The notes beneath the pieces were generated by a model. It saw only the letters and a program-made list of their open reading frames with translations, made no database searches and was not told where the DNA came from. A program made the translations under genes and the position numbers. A stretch of DNA of 64,000 nt from Candidatus Heimdallarchaeota archaeon (GTDB lineage Archaea; Asgardarchaeota; Heimdallarchaeia; Heimdallarchaeales; Kariarchaeaceae). The stretch covers positions 1-64,000 of the forward strand of contig JADCLS010000022.1 of the NCBI GenBank assembly GCA_026702845.1. Direction: 5' to 3'. Of the stretch, positions 29,038 through 38,078 are shown in pieces (positions within the stretch are counted from its first letter, which is position 1; each line of letters opens with the position of its first letter).

Positions 29038-29874
29038 TCAAGTATTCTTCTTCAGGATAATAGTAGTTCCCTGTATCAGTTCTCCATTGTATTTATACAT
29101 GTGTCCAGATTCATTTACTTGATACAGTATTGAATACTCATCAAATTTGTTAATGAACTCTACCATCTTTTCTCCTGAAAGTATATGCATGGGGTAAGTG
29201 ATCTCACTATCATTGTCAATTACTAAATTTCCCGGTCCATTGTGTTTCAATTTGGATTTCTGGATGACAATAACATTTTCTTTTGTTTTATTAATTATGG
29301 GGAATCTCGTTAAATATATGTAGTTTGCACGCATTGCAAAGATGTCTGATAGCATTAATTCAGGATTCTCAAGATATTGAAGTGAGTTAGCAGCAATTAC
29401 CACATCAAATTTTATATCCTTGATCTCGTTAAGGCTTTGAATGAATTTCAGATCATCGTTCTCATATTTTTCAGAACCGATTGTATTCAATTCCTGAGCC
29501 TCAAGGATATACCATTTTACACTTATTTCTTTGTTTATACTCATTAATTCATGGTACAGTACCCCTAACTGACCCCCAATATCTAGTATCTGCAATGCTT
29601 CAGAGCTATTCTGTGAAGATAATTTATGTATAAAGAAAATTATTTGCATTCTGTATGAAGGGAAAGGTATAATCTCATTATTCTCCATTCTCTCAAAGTA
29701 ATCATGAGATTTGCGATCTATTATGTCAACTAAATCATTGAAATTATATCCCTGGCAATGCTCTAATGCTTCATTAATTGTACGATACGTTTTCTCCTTT
29801 CTTTTGAAATCGGTTAGAATACCGTAAAATTTTGGGGGGAGTATCCAATTTTTTAGAAAACTGATGAATGTCAT
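29038..29874 (-). CDS. Putative methyltransferase, TIGR04325-like
   Basis: 278 aa. A short N-terminal segment KNWILPPKFYG is followed by TINEALEHCQGYNFNDLVDI, which matches my memory of the TIGR04325 (LIC12133-type) methyltransferases in polysaccharide loci. A SAM-binding motif I reads ILDIGGQLGVLYHELM, and a second acidic strand is VKWYILEAQEL. VIAANSLQYLENPELML resembles the post-II motif of class I methyltransferases. It probably O- or N-methylates a sugar or glycan chain. Family membership is from recognition only. Confidence 0.65.
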   Translation of the reverse strand: MTFISFLKNWILPPKFYGILTDFKRKEKTYRTINEALEHCQGYNFNDLVDIIDRKSHDYFERMENNEIIPFPSYRMQIIFFIHKLSSQNSSEALQILDIGGQLGVLYHELMSINKEISVKWYILEAQELNTIGSEKYENDDLKFIQSLNEIKDIKFDVVIAANSLQYLENPELMLSDIFAMRANYIYLTRFPIINKTKENVIVIQKSKLKHNGPGNLVIDNDSEITYPMHILSGEKMVEFINKFDEYSILYQVNESGHMYKYNGELIQGTTIILKKNT

Positions 29875-29980
29875 ATATTCAACTCTAAATTAGTTGCATA
29901 TTACTTTTATTTGTATAACTCAGATATTCATAGTTTATTGGGATGTTTTTTTTAACATAGAAGTGCTTTCATTATAGAAA

Positions 29981-29989
29981 TTTATAATA
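29981..29989 (+). promoter_or_regulatory. TATA-like box of the fdtA-fdtB operon
   Basis: TTTATAATA lies about 32 bp before the ATG at 30018; it supports that ATG over the TTG at 29994. Confidence 0.4.
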
Positions 29990-30017
29990 TAGCTTGCAAA
30001 ATCACGAATTATACTCT

Positions 30018-30380
30018 ATGGCGAAAATTATCTCCATTCCTAGTTTTTCCGATCAGCGTGGAACCTTATCTGTTATTGATAAACTCATCCCTTTTGAGAT
30101 TAAGAGATTATATTATATCTATAATACAACAAATCAACAAAGGGGAGGCCATAGACATAAGAAAACTAAACAAGCAGCAATCAGCATCAATGGATCTTGT
30201 TCATTTTATGTTAATAATAATAAAGTGGAGGAGACTTTTGTACTGGATTCTCCAGATATTTGTTTATTACTTGAGCCAGAGGATTGGCATACTATGCAAG
30301 ATTTCAGTAAAGACTGTATATTACTAGTCTTAGCATCTGAACATTATGATGTGAATGATTATATTGATGAGGAATATTAA
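30018..30380 (+). CDS. dTDP-4-oxo-6-deoxyglucose 3,4-ketoisomerase (FdtA/QdtA-like)
   Basis: 120 aa single-domain cupin of the WxcM/FdtA family. It has [15 protein letters not shown] near the start, [12 protein letters not shown] with the catalytic histidine pair, and the beta-barrel ending [13 protein letters not shown]. The family moves the keto group of dTDP-4-keto-6-deoxyglucose from C4 to C3 before amination. A TTG start at 29994 is possible, but ATG 30018 fits the family's start. Its stop overlaps the aminotransferase's ATG by one base (TAATG), so both are co-translated. FdtA (galacto) and QdtA (gluco) products cannot be told apart by eye. Confidence 0.85.
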   Translation: MAKIISIPSFSDQRGTLSVIDKLIPFEIKRLYYIYNTTNQQRGGHRHKKTKQAAISINGSCSFYVNNNKVEETFVLDSPDICLLLEPEDWHTMQDFSKDCILLVLASEHYDVNDYIDEEY

Positions 30381-31465
30381 TGATAGAATATGAAAATTTA
30401 AAAAATTTGAACAATCCATTTGTGAAGGAATTTAAGAATAAATTCGAAGAATTCCTGGATTCTGGATGGTATGTGCTTGGAAATGAAGTCTCCTCTTTTG
30501 AAAATGAATTTGCTAGGTATAATGGGGCAAAATACTGTGTAGGCGTTGCTTCAGGTTTGGATGCAATTACTTTGGCAATAAGGGCATGTAACTTCACAGA
30601 AAAATCTGAGATTATAGTTCCCTCAAATACATACATTGCAACAATAATTTCCATTTATGAAAGTGGGCATATTCCTGTTCTGGTTGAACCTAAATTGAAT
30701 ACATACAATATCGATCCAGAGATGATAGAAAAACATATTTCCCCGAAGACTAAGGCAATATTGGTTGTCCATCTTTATGGTAAGACTTGTGAAATGAATC
30801 CAATTATGGACATTGCTGAAAAATATGGATTAATCGTCATTGAAGATGCTGCCCAGGCACATGGAGCTTCATATAAAGGCAATAAAACAGGAACATTGGG
30901 TCATATAGCTGCATTTAGCTTTTATCCTACTAAAAATCTAGGAGCACTAGGTGATGCTGGAGCTGTAGTTACGAATGATGATGAGATAAGAGAAAAAGTA
31001 TTGATGCTAAGAAATTATGGTGAAGAAACCAAGTACAATAATAAAATTTTGGGAGTAAATTCTAGGTTAGATGAACTCCAAGCAACTTTTCTTCGTATTA
31101 AATTGAGATCACTGGATAAAATTAATGAACATAAGCGAAATTTAGCTAAGATTTATTTTGATTCATTATCTGAGAAATTTACAGTTCCCTCAGTTGATAA
31201 AGATCATTTTGATGTTTATCACATATTCAATATACGCCACAAGCAAAGAGATAAAATACAAAGTTTTCTGCTTTCCAATGGAATTAAAACTGCTATTCAT
31301 TATCCTACTCCACCACACAAGCAACCTGCATTGGTTACTCAACTTCCAAATTCTTTCCCAATTTCTGAAGAGATACATAAAACAACTTTGAGCTTACCCA
31401 TTTCCTTTTACCATACAGAAGAAGATATTACTAATGTGGCCAATATAATAAATAAGTTTGAATAA
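30380..31465 (+). CDS. DegT/DnrJ/EryC1 sugar aminotransferase (FdtB/QdtB-like)
   Basis: 361 aa PLP enzyme. The Schiff-base lysine is in [17 protein letters not shown]. The PLP-binding Asp/Gln segment is [10 protein letters not shown], and [17 protein letters not shown] is typical. Paired with the overlapping ketoisomerase it should aminate C3 of a 3-keto-6-deoxyhexose, giving dTDP-Fuc3N or dTDP-Qui3N. The acetyltransferase (FdtC/QdtC) that normally follows is absent from the window. Confidence 0.88.
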   Translation: MIEYENLKNLNNPFVKEFKNKFEEFLDSGWYVLGNEVSSFENEFARYNGAKYCVGVASGLDAITLAIRACNFTEKSEIIVPSNTYIATIISIYESGHIPVLVEPKLNTYNIDPEMIEKHISPKTKAILVVHLYGKTCEMNPIMDIAEKYGLIVIEDAAQAHGASYKGNKTGTLGHIAAFSFYPTKNLGALGDAGAVVTNDDEIREKVLMLRNYGEETKYNNKILGVNSRLDELQATFLRIKLRSLDKINEHKRNLAKIYFDSLSEKFTVPSVDKDHFDVYHIFNIRHKQRDKIQSFLLSNGIKTAIHYPTPPHKQPALVTQLPNSFPISEEIHKTTLSLPISFYHTEEDITNVANIINKFE

Positions 31466-31537
31466 ATCATCTCATCTTCAATTAAGACATATTACTGAGA
31501 GGTTTGAATCGAATACCGTTTCACGATTGCTATATAT

Positions 31538-33046
31538 TCAAATCATATTCAAACTAGTTTTAATTAAGTCAATTATACCGTAATTAAAATATTTATCTGC
31601 AATGAAGCTAAGAATAAAATAAATCACTATTGAAATCAATATATAAAAAAATAAACTGAGATAGGAGCTAATTGGAAAGATAGCAATTAATAAAATAATG
31701 CAATATCCAGTTATTGAACTTAAGAAAGTAGGAATAAATACTGATTTTAAATAAATTCTATAACCACATTTTAAATAATTTACTGCATTATAAGTAAATC
31801 CGAAATTTGAAATAAATATACTAAGTAATACTACCCAAGATGCGCCTTCCAAACCCCACTTCTCTATAAAGGGTATTATTAATATTACAATAATCATAAA
31901 CCTCAAAATTTGCCATCTTACATTTAATTTCGGTTTACCTATAGCGAGAAAAATTGGTCCTGAGGTAGTAGACAAGCCTCTAATAATACCTGCAATAGAT
32001 AATATCTTCATAGATAGAACCATAGGTAACCATTCTGCACCAAAAACAAGTAAAGTTACATCATATGCCAAGGTAAAAACCATTATGTTGAAGGGTATAA
32101 TAATAAAACTGGTCAATTTCAAGGTCATTAGATAGGTTTCTCTAGTTTTTACGATATTATTTTGCATTTTTGAATACACAGGCATACTAATAGAAGCAAT
32201 AACATGAGATATTTGAGTAGTAACCAAATTAGCTAGTTTATATGCCATCCTGTACAGGCCTAGACCTATTGTTCCAACTAGAAAACCAACCATAATATCG
32301 TCTCCCTCCAAAATAACATAGCTCATTATTCCTGATAAGAAAATCCATTTACTATAATTTAAGAGATGTTTAAATTTTTCTTTATCGAATTCTATTCTTG
32401 GCCTAAAAGGTTGTAATACATAGCTGAGAATGAATTTAATTAGATATTCAGAGAGGTATGCTATCACTAATACCCACACATTACCCCAAATAAAAGTTAA
32501 AATGATTGAGATGATAAAACTAATCAACCCACCCGAGATCTGATATATAAAGGATTTATGATAATTTAGATCCTTTTGAAAAAATACAGTTCCGATATTA
32601 GTAAATGCATCTACTAGCAATATTGAACCAACAACTTTGATTATTATCTCTGACGAGGGCTCGTTAAAGAATATCGCCACAAATGGGGCAGTTAAATATA
32701 GTATCAAATAAAGAAGAAGGTTTCTTATTATCTTAATAGTCCAAGCCGTATTGAGATATTTATGAATATTTTCTTGTTCATGTATTAGAGCATATGATAA
32801 TCCTGTTTGTGATACAGTATTCAGCAATGATAAAACAATTAAAGCGATTCCAATAATTCCAAATGCTTTTGGACCTAATATTTCAGCAATGATCGCCATT
32901 TTAACCAATGATAACACTTGATTAATTATTCTTGCAGTTAAACTCCATATGACACTTCTAGATGCTTGTTGAGCTAATTTATCACTTGGTAAAATTAAAT
33001 TTTTAACTTTTCCAAATAATATTCTAGGTATATTCAAATTTATCAC
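31538..33046 (-). CDS. Polysaccharide flippase, WzxC-like
   Basis: 502 aa with about 12-14 helices. The N-terminal part (WSLTARIINQVLSLVKMAII, then AEILGPKAFGIIGIA) and FFQKDLNYHKSF after the fifth helix match the WzxC/lipopolysaccharide exporter branch of the MOP superfamily. It should flip a lipid-linked glycan across the membrane. It differs in length and sequence from the flippase at 13630, so the two are not a recent duplication. Confidence 0.82.
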   Translation of the reverse strand: MINLNIPRILFGKVKNLILPSDKLAQQASRSVIWSLTARIINQVLSLVKMAIIAEILGPKAFGIIGIALIVLSLLNTVSQTGLSYALIHEQENIHKYLNTAWTIKIIRNLLLYLILYLTAPFVAIFFNEPSSEIIIKVVGSILLVDAFTNIGTVFFQKDLNYHKSFIYQISGGLISFIISIILTFIWGNVWVLVIAYLSEYLIKFILSYVLQPFRPRIEFDKEKFKHLLNYSKWIFLSGIMSYVILEGDDIMVGFLVGTIGLGLYRMAYKLANLVTTQISHVIASISMPVYSKMQNNIVKTRETYLMTLKLTSFIIIPFNIMVFTLAYDVTLLVFGAEWLPMVLSMKILSIAGIIRGLSTTSGPIFLAIGKPKLNVRWQILRFMIIVILIIPFIEKWGLEGASWVVLLSIFISNFGFTYNAVNYLKCGYRIYLKSVFIPTFLSSITGYCIILLIAIFPISSYLSLFFYILISIVIYFILSFIADKYFNYGIIDLIKTSLNMI

Positions 33047-33267
33047 TACCTGTTAGATTGACTTCTAAGTGTCTCTGAAATAAAAAAAAAAATCTAGTAA
33101 TAAAACAATTGTATCTTTAACAAAGATTATTCTCAAATTAGAAGTATTTATACAGAGAGGAAATCATTTGAATTAATATTCTAAGTATTAAATTTAAACC
33201 ATTGGAATCAAATCACTAGAACATAATCATTACATATTTTAATCTAACTTACTACTTTTTTATATCA

Positions 33268-33957
33268 ATGATAAGATCTTTAATTAGTAAGATAATGTTT
33301 AAAGTCGGAATAAAAGAGAAATATGCAATAATTGCATATTCTCAAGAGGGTGAGGATTTAATCATTAATCGGCTTTTACAAGGAAATAAAACTGGTTTCT
33401 ATGTTGATGTTGGTGCACACCATCCTAAAAGGTTTTCAAACACGTATTTCTTTTATAAAAAAGGATGGAATGGAATTAATATCGATGCGAGACCAGGCAG
33501 TATGGATGAATTTTATAAAGTAAGACCTAGAGATATTAATATAGAGCAAGCTATTAGTGAATTTCCTGAAAAATTAATCTATTATTACTTCAATGATCCA
33601 GCATTAAATGGCTTCTCAAAAGAAATTTCGATGAAAAGAGAAAATGAAACATCTTATAAAATAATAAAAGAAGAAATATTAGAAACTCAAACGTTGAAAT
33701 TCATTTTAGATAATAATATAAATAAAGGACAAAAAATTGATTTCATGTCAATTGATGTTGAAGGACTAGATTTTCAAGTATTAAAATCAAATGATTGGGA
33801 TTTATATCAACCACATCTAATTATTATAGAGGATTTTGATTTAGATTTAATGAATTTGGAAGAATCTGAAACAGCTTCATTTCTACTCTCCAAAAATTAC
33901 ATATTAGTTGCCAAAACGTTAAATTCCATCATATACAAAAATCAATCATATCAATAA
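33268..33957 (+). CDS. FkbM-family methyltransferase
   Basis: 229 aa class I SAM-dependent methyltransferase. AYSQEGEDLIINRLL precedes motif I FYVDVGAHHPKRFSNT (about 50-65), then INIDARPG, and the FkbM-typical IDFMSIDVEGLDFQVLK. Such enzymes O-methylate sugars in many surface-glycan clusters. It stands alone on its strand between the flippase and rmlB. Confidence 0.85.
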   Translation: MIRSLISKIMFKVGIKEKYAIIAYSQEGEDLIINRLLQGNKTGFYVDVGAHHPKRFSNTYFFYKKGWNGINIDARPGSMDEFYKVRPRDINIEQAISEFPEKLIYYYFNDPALNGFSKEISMKRENETSYKIIKEEILETQTLKFILDNNINKGQKIDFMSIDVEGLDFQVLKSNDWDLYQPHLIIIEDFDLDLMNLEESETASFLLSKNYILVAKTLNSIIYKNQSYQ

Positions 33958-34126
33958 TTCCTAGTGATAATTTCGCAACTTGTATATTATTTCTTATTTA
34001 TCACAAATATATACACCTAAACCATGTAATAATGAATTTGACAGGAGGGAAATATTGTGAGATATAATGCAATTACTTTTCGAGTATTTTCATAATAATA
34101 AATAGAATAAAATAATACAAGGAAAA

Positions 34127-35065
34127 ATGCAAAATATGACAAAGGTAATTGTATCTGGAGCTGCAGGCTTTATAGGCTCAAATTTTGTTCATTTAGCATT
34201 AGAACAAAATTGGTTTGATGAGATAGTAGTTATTGATAAGCTAACCTATGCAGCAAATAAGGACTATATTCCTGATTCACCAAAAATCAAGTCATATTTT
34301 GTTGATATTGCAGATACTCCTGTAGAAGAACTTCAGGATGCTGATTATTACATCAATTTTGCTGCTGAAACTCATGTTGATCGAGCAATTGCATCAAGTA
34401 TTGTGTTCACTGAGAATAATGTTCTCTCCCTGCACAAATTGATAGAAACAATACGATTGAATGAGATAGACATGAGATTTCTACATATTTCAACTGATGA
34501 AGTATATGGATCTATTCTAGAGGGATCATTTTCAGAAAATGATAAACTATTCCCAAGAAATCCTTACAGTGCCAGTAAAGCTGCTGCTGAATTACTCATC
34601 AATAGCTATATGATCACATACAATATGGATTTTATTATCACCAGATCATCCAATAATTATGGGCCTAGGCAAAATACTGAAAAATTACTACCAAAGATGA
34701 TTGAGAAATTTTTAAAAGGGGAATCAATTGGGATTTATGGAGAAGGAAAACAAATCAGGGATTGGACAAATGTATTTGATAATTGTAGAGGGATTTATAC
34801 AGCATTAACTAGTGGAAAGACAGGTGAAGTGTACAATATCTCAGCTAATGACGAGAGAGAGAATATTGAGATGGCAAAACTCGTATCAGAATTGATGGAT
34901 ATCAATTATGATTATATGGAATTCATTGAGGATAGATTGGGTCATGATTTCAGATATTCTATTGCTACTGATAAAATTAGATCACTTGGATGGAAACCTG
35001 AGATAGAGCTGCAAGATGGGTTATTACAGACAATTCAATGGTATAAAGATAATCAATCAAAGTAA
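34127..35065 (+). CDS. rmlB: dTDP-glucose 4,6-dehydratase
   Basis: 312 aa; converts dTDP-glucose to dTDP-4-keto-6-deoxyglucose. SGAAGFIGSNF (about 10-20), DKLTYAAN, FAAETHVDRAI, active-site STDEVYGS and YSASKAA are all typical of RmlB. It is somewhat shorter than the usual 340-360 aa. Two ATGs, three codons apart, are possible starts. It lies 5 kb from rmlA; rmlC and rmlD are absent, so rhamnose is not the product, and the FdtA/FdtB-like pair points to a 3-amino sugar. Confidence 0.93.
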   Translation: MQNMTKVIVSGAAGFIGSNFVHLALEQNWFDEIVVIDKLTYAANKDYIPDSPKIKSYFVDIADTPVEELQDADYYINFAAETHVDRAIASSIVFTENNVLSLHKLIETIRLNEIDMRFLHISTDEVYGSILEGSFSENDKLFPRNPYSASKAAAELLINSYMITYNMDFIITRSSNNYGPRQNTEKLLPKMIEKFLKGESIGIYGEGKQIRDWTNVFDNCRGIYTALTSGKTGEVYNISANDERENIEMAKLVSELMDINYDYMEFIEDRLGHDFRYSIATDKIRSLGWKPEIELQDGLLQTIQWYKDNQSK

Positions 35066-35122
35066 TAAAAAATAAATAATTCTATCTTAAAGTAATTAAG
35101 AAATGAATTTACACCTGAATTA

Positions 35123-36115
35123 ATGAGACATTACTGCACTCTGTTCAACATCAACTATATGAGTCGTGGGTTAGCAATGTATCAATCATTGATTGATCTG
35201 AAGGAAGAATTCACCCTGTATATTTTCAGTTTTGATGATCTCTCATTTACGTTACTGAAACAAATGAATCTCCCTCATATTATTGTGATCGGCCTTCCTG
35301 AATTTGAAAATGATGAACTCCTGGGTGTGAAGGGTGATAGAACAAATGTAGAATATATGTGGACATCAAGTCCTCATATTATCAGACATGTCATTCAACA
35401 TTATGAGGTTGATATGGTAACCTATCTAGATGCAGATATTTACTTCTTCCAGAGCCCTGAACTACTACTCCAAGAAATGGAGGATGCGGGAAATTCTGTT
35501 CTCATTACTGAACATCGATATACTCCTGAGAGAGATCAATCGGTAACTACAGGGATTTATTGTGTGCAATTTGTCGTATTCAAGGCGGATAAATATGGGA
35601 TGGAGGCCCTGAATTGGTGGGCTGATCGATGTATTGAATGGTGTTATGCTCGAGTAGAAGATGGAAAATTTGGAGATCAGAAGTATCTTGATGATTGGCC
35701 AGAACGATTTGAGAAGGTTCATGTACTGAAGCATCTGGGAGGAGGGGTTGCTCCGTGGAATATTCAGCAGTACAGTATCTGGCAAAGTGACAATACAGTT
35801 AAAGGAACAGTTAAAGCCACTAAAGAGGAATTTGACCTGGTATTTTATCACTTCCATCGTTTAAGAATCTATGATAATGGAAAAATTGATCTGATTTATA
35901 GCTATCCATTATCCAAAAATATTAAGCGATATATCTACAAACCCTATGTAAAACAATTATTCAAGATTGGTAATCAAATACTGACCTATGATCAATCAAT
36001 CGATCCCCATGGAAAGGGTGTTCAATTCATTAACTGGAAATTACCCCTAAAAAATATCAGAAGAAGACTACGAAGGCATTATAATCTGGTAACTGCAGAT
36101 AAATTTATACAATAA
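35123..36115 (+). CDS. Putative glycosyltransferase, GT-A (GT8-like)
   Basis: 330 aa soluble protein. MRHYCTLFNINYMSRGLAMY followed by a metal-binding TYLDADIYFF (DxD, about 100-109) and GDQKYLDDW late in the domain resemble GT8-type nucleotide-diphospho-sugar transferases. The C-terminal 60 residues are basic (IRRRLRRHY), perhaps for membrane contact. Its GC content is higher than that of genes before 34 kb. Sugar and acceptor unknown. Confidence 0.7.
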   Translation: MRHYCTLFNINYMSRGLAMYQSLIDLKEEFTLYIFSFDDLSFTLLKQMNLPHIIVIGLPEFENDELLGVKGDRTNVEYMWTSSPHIIRHVIQHYEVDMVTYLDADIYFFQSPELLLQEMEDAGNSVLITEHRYTPERDQSVTTGIYCVQFVVFKADKYGMEALNWWADRCIEWCYARVEDGKFGDQKYLDDWPERFEKVHVLKHLGGGVAPWNIQQYSIWQSDNTVKGTVKATKEEFDLVFYHFHRLRIYDNGKIDLIYSYPLSKNIKRYIYKPYVKQLFKIGNQILTYDQSIDPHGKGVQFINWKLPLKNIRRRLRRHYNLVTADKFIQ

Positions 36116-36237
36116 TTAACAATTGAATTTCTGATCATTTACTGATTCTAATCTCTAAATTATTCAATCACATATAATTTGGAAATTATTGTTACTATAA
36201 TTGCAAAGATTTGATTTATTAAATCCATATCTTCATC

Positions 36238-36247
36238 TTTTTATAAA
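36238..36247 (+). promoter_or_regulatory. TATA-like box upstream of GT2 gene
   Basis: TTTTTATAAA lies about 26 bp before the TTG start at 36269, which supports a leaderless transcript beginning at that TTG. Confidence 0.4.
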
Positions 36248-36268
36248 TCCGCCTAAAAACATAAAATA

Positions 36269-37195
36269 TTGAAACTGAGTGTAATAATTAGTTGCTATGC
36301 AGCTGAATCAATGATTTCCTCCTGTCTGACCTCTCTACAGAATCAAACGCATAAAGATCTTGAAATTATTGTCATAGATGCAAATTCACCAGATAATACA
36401 AGACAAATCATTAAAGATAATTTTCCTGAGGTAATTCTTCTTGAAGAGGAGAGAATCGGGGTAGGTGCTGCTCTTAACCTGGGATTGAAGATTGCATCAG
36501 GAGATATAATAGTTATTGATTTCAATACTGATGAATATGCAGAAACAGACTGGGCAGAAGAATTACTCAAAGCTCATGCCTCATATGAAGACAAGGTGGT
36601 GATTTCACCGACAAGGATTGGATCAAACAAACTAGTTGATGGTTATGGATCCAAATTCACGAAATCAGGTGGATTGATAAGGATAGGATTTGGTTCTGAA
36701 CATGATCCCAATCGAGAGCCTGAGGAGGTTGATTGTACCGGCATTAATACCTTTCCAAGACAATTGATTGAAGAAATCGGACTGATAGATGAGGATTATG
36801 AATTTTATGGCGCAGATACTGATTATAGCCTTAGAGCACGTCTAGCAGGGTATAAGATAATGACTGCACCAAAAGCCGTTACTCATCACCAGTTGAGTGC
36901 TTCCAAAGCATTAGATTATAGAAAATACATGCAACGCATGAATTTTGGAATACTAAGGGTGGTTTTCCTTCATGGATCTAAGAAAGTAATATTCAGATCT
37001 TTATATTATTATTCCATTCACTTCAATGTACGAGCATTTGCCAGGATGATTATTCATTTGTTAAGGAAAAATGAAAATTATCGAAATAGCGCAAATGAGA
37101 TAATTGGAAGAATAAAAGGAGTATTTCATGTAATTCGAAATTTGAAACAAATTAGAGTGAAACGAAAAGAGTATAAGCCTAAATTGATTTTCTAG
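36269..37195 (+). CDS. Family 2 glycosyltransferase
   Basis: 308 aa. KLSVIISCYAAESMISSCL opens a GT-A domain, followed by IIVIDANSPDNT and VIDFNTDEY in place of DxD. EFYGADTDYSLRARLAGYK is the rhamnosyltransferase-type ED motif region. No ATG exists before the conserved start; TTG at 36269 is used, with a TATA-like box at the right distance. The last four bases overlap the convergent gene at 37192. Confidence 0.8.
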   Translation: MKLSVIISCYAAESMISSCLTSLQNQTHKDLEIIVIDANSPDNTRQIIKDNFPEVILLEEERIGVGAALNLGLKIASGDIIVIDFNTDEYAETDWAEELLKAHASYEDKVVISPTRIGSNKLVDGYGSKFTKSGGLIRIGFGSEHDPNREPEEVDCTGINTFPRQLIEEIGLIDEDYEFYGADTDYSLRARLAGYKIMTAPKAVTHHQLSASKALDYRKYMQRMNFGILRVVFLHGSKKVIFRSLYYYSIHFNVRAFARMIIHLLRKNENYRNSANEIIGRIKGVFHVIRNLKQIRVKRKEYKPKLIF

Positions 37196-38007
37196 GCCCT
37201 CACTTTCTTGCCAATAATCCGACGGTATTGATACCTTCTAAAAGCAGACCTGATCTCTCTGGGATATTTTGATGATCTTTTCAAGGTACAATAGCCAAAT
37301 AATCCTCCAACGATAATTTTTATATCTCTCCATTTCAGTGTCAATTTTAAAAAATCATAGAGTACATAGAGAAAAATGTAACCATATGCTCTTTTTGCCC
37401 GGCCCATTGTCACATATGCATTGTATGAGTAATTAGTAGATGTAGGTCTTTGAACATCGTATATTATGTTTCTATTAACCCCATATTTCAACTCATTGAC
37501 TAAACAGATTGCTGAAACATAAGTATCAAAACCATAATTTACAGGATATCGTTTTCCTATCAGGTGATATAACTTGGAACTGATAATTCTTCCAGAACCT
37601 CTGATATTACCAAAATGTTCCTCATTTTTGATGACCCCAGAACTAAGATCTAGCTTGTTTTCTTGCATATAATTAATCATATCAAGGATATAGTTATTGG
37701 GAAGTATAGTATCCGCATCTAAGACCAAAATATAATCAAAATCAATTGAAAGATGATCTAATTCCTCAAATGCTCGATTATATACCTGTGCTAATTTGAA
37801 ATTACTTATCTTATTTGAATTATCCTCTAATTGTGAATTGAACACATGAGGAGTGTATTTACTTGCGTGCTCAGAGGTATGATCTGTAGAATTGTCATCA
37901 ATTACAATAATTGATTGCGGTTGTAATGTTTGATTTGTCAATGCTTTGAGGGTTTGTTCTATATACATTTCCTCATCTTTTGCTGGAATAACACAAACAA
38001 TACGCAT
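37192..38007 (-). CDS. Family 2 glycosyltransferase
   Basis: 271 aa from the ATG at 38007, which starts MRIVCVIPAKDEEMYIEQTL; the frame is open to 38043 but the extra 12 residues do not match the family. IIVIDDNSTDHT and the metal site LVLDADTIL are clear. A hydrophobic stretch near the C-terminus (YIFLYVLYDFLKL) may contact the membrane. It lies downstream of the TagF-like gene on the same strand, separated by 71 bp. Sugar unknown. Confidence 0.8.
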   Translation of the reverse strand: MRIVCVIPAKDEEMYIEQTLKALTNQTLQPQSIIVIDDNSTDHTSEHASKYTPHVFNSQLEDNSNKISNFKLAQVYNRAFEELDHLSIDFDYILVLDADTILPNNYILDMINYMQENKLDLSSGVIKNEEHFGNIRGSGRIISSKLYHLIGKRYPVNYGFDTYVSAICLVNELKYGVNRNIIYDVQRPTSTNYSYNAYVTMGRAKRAYGYIFLYVLYDFLKLTLKWRDIKIIVGGLFGYCTLKRSSKYPREIRSAFRRYQYRRIIGKKVRA

Positions 38008-38078
38008 CTCTAATTTGGATGAGGTGGTGCTCCATAAAAACATATTAGAAGGATCTAAAACACCTGAAGGGTTATCAA

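Noticed and set aside
30058..30654. Frames overlapping the FdtA- and FdtB-like genes
   Set aside because: The ketoisomerase and aminotransferase motifs are complete in the chosen frames; these have none.
28136..35065. dTDP-rhamnose pathway
   Set aside because: rmlA and rmlB are present but rmlC and rmlD are not; FdtA- and FdtB-like genes point to a 3-amino sugar.
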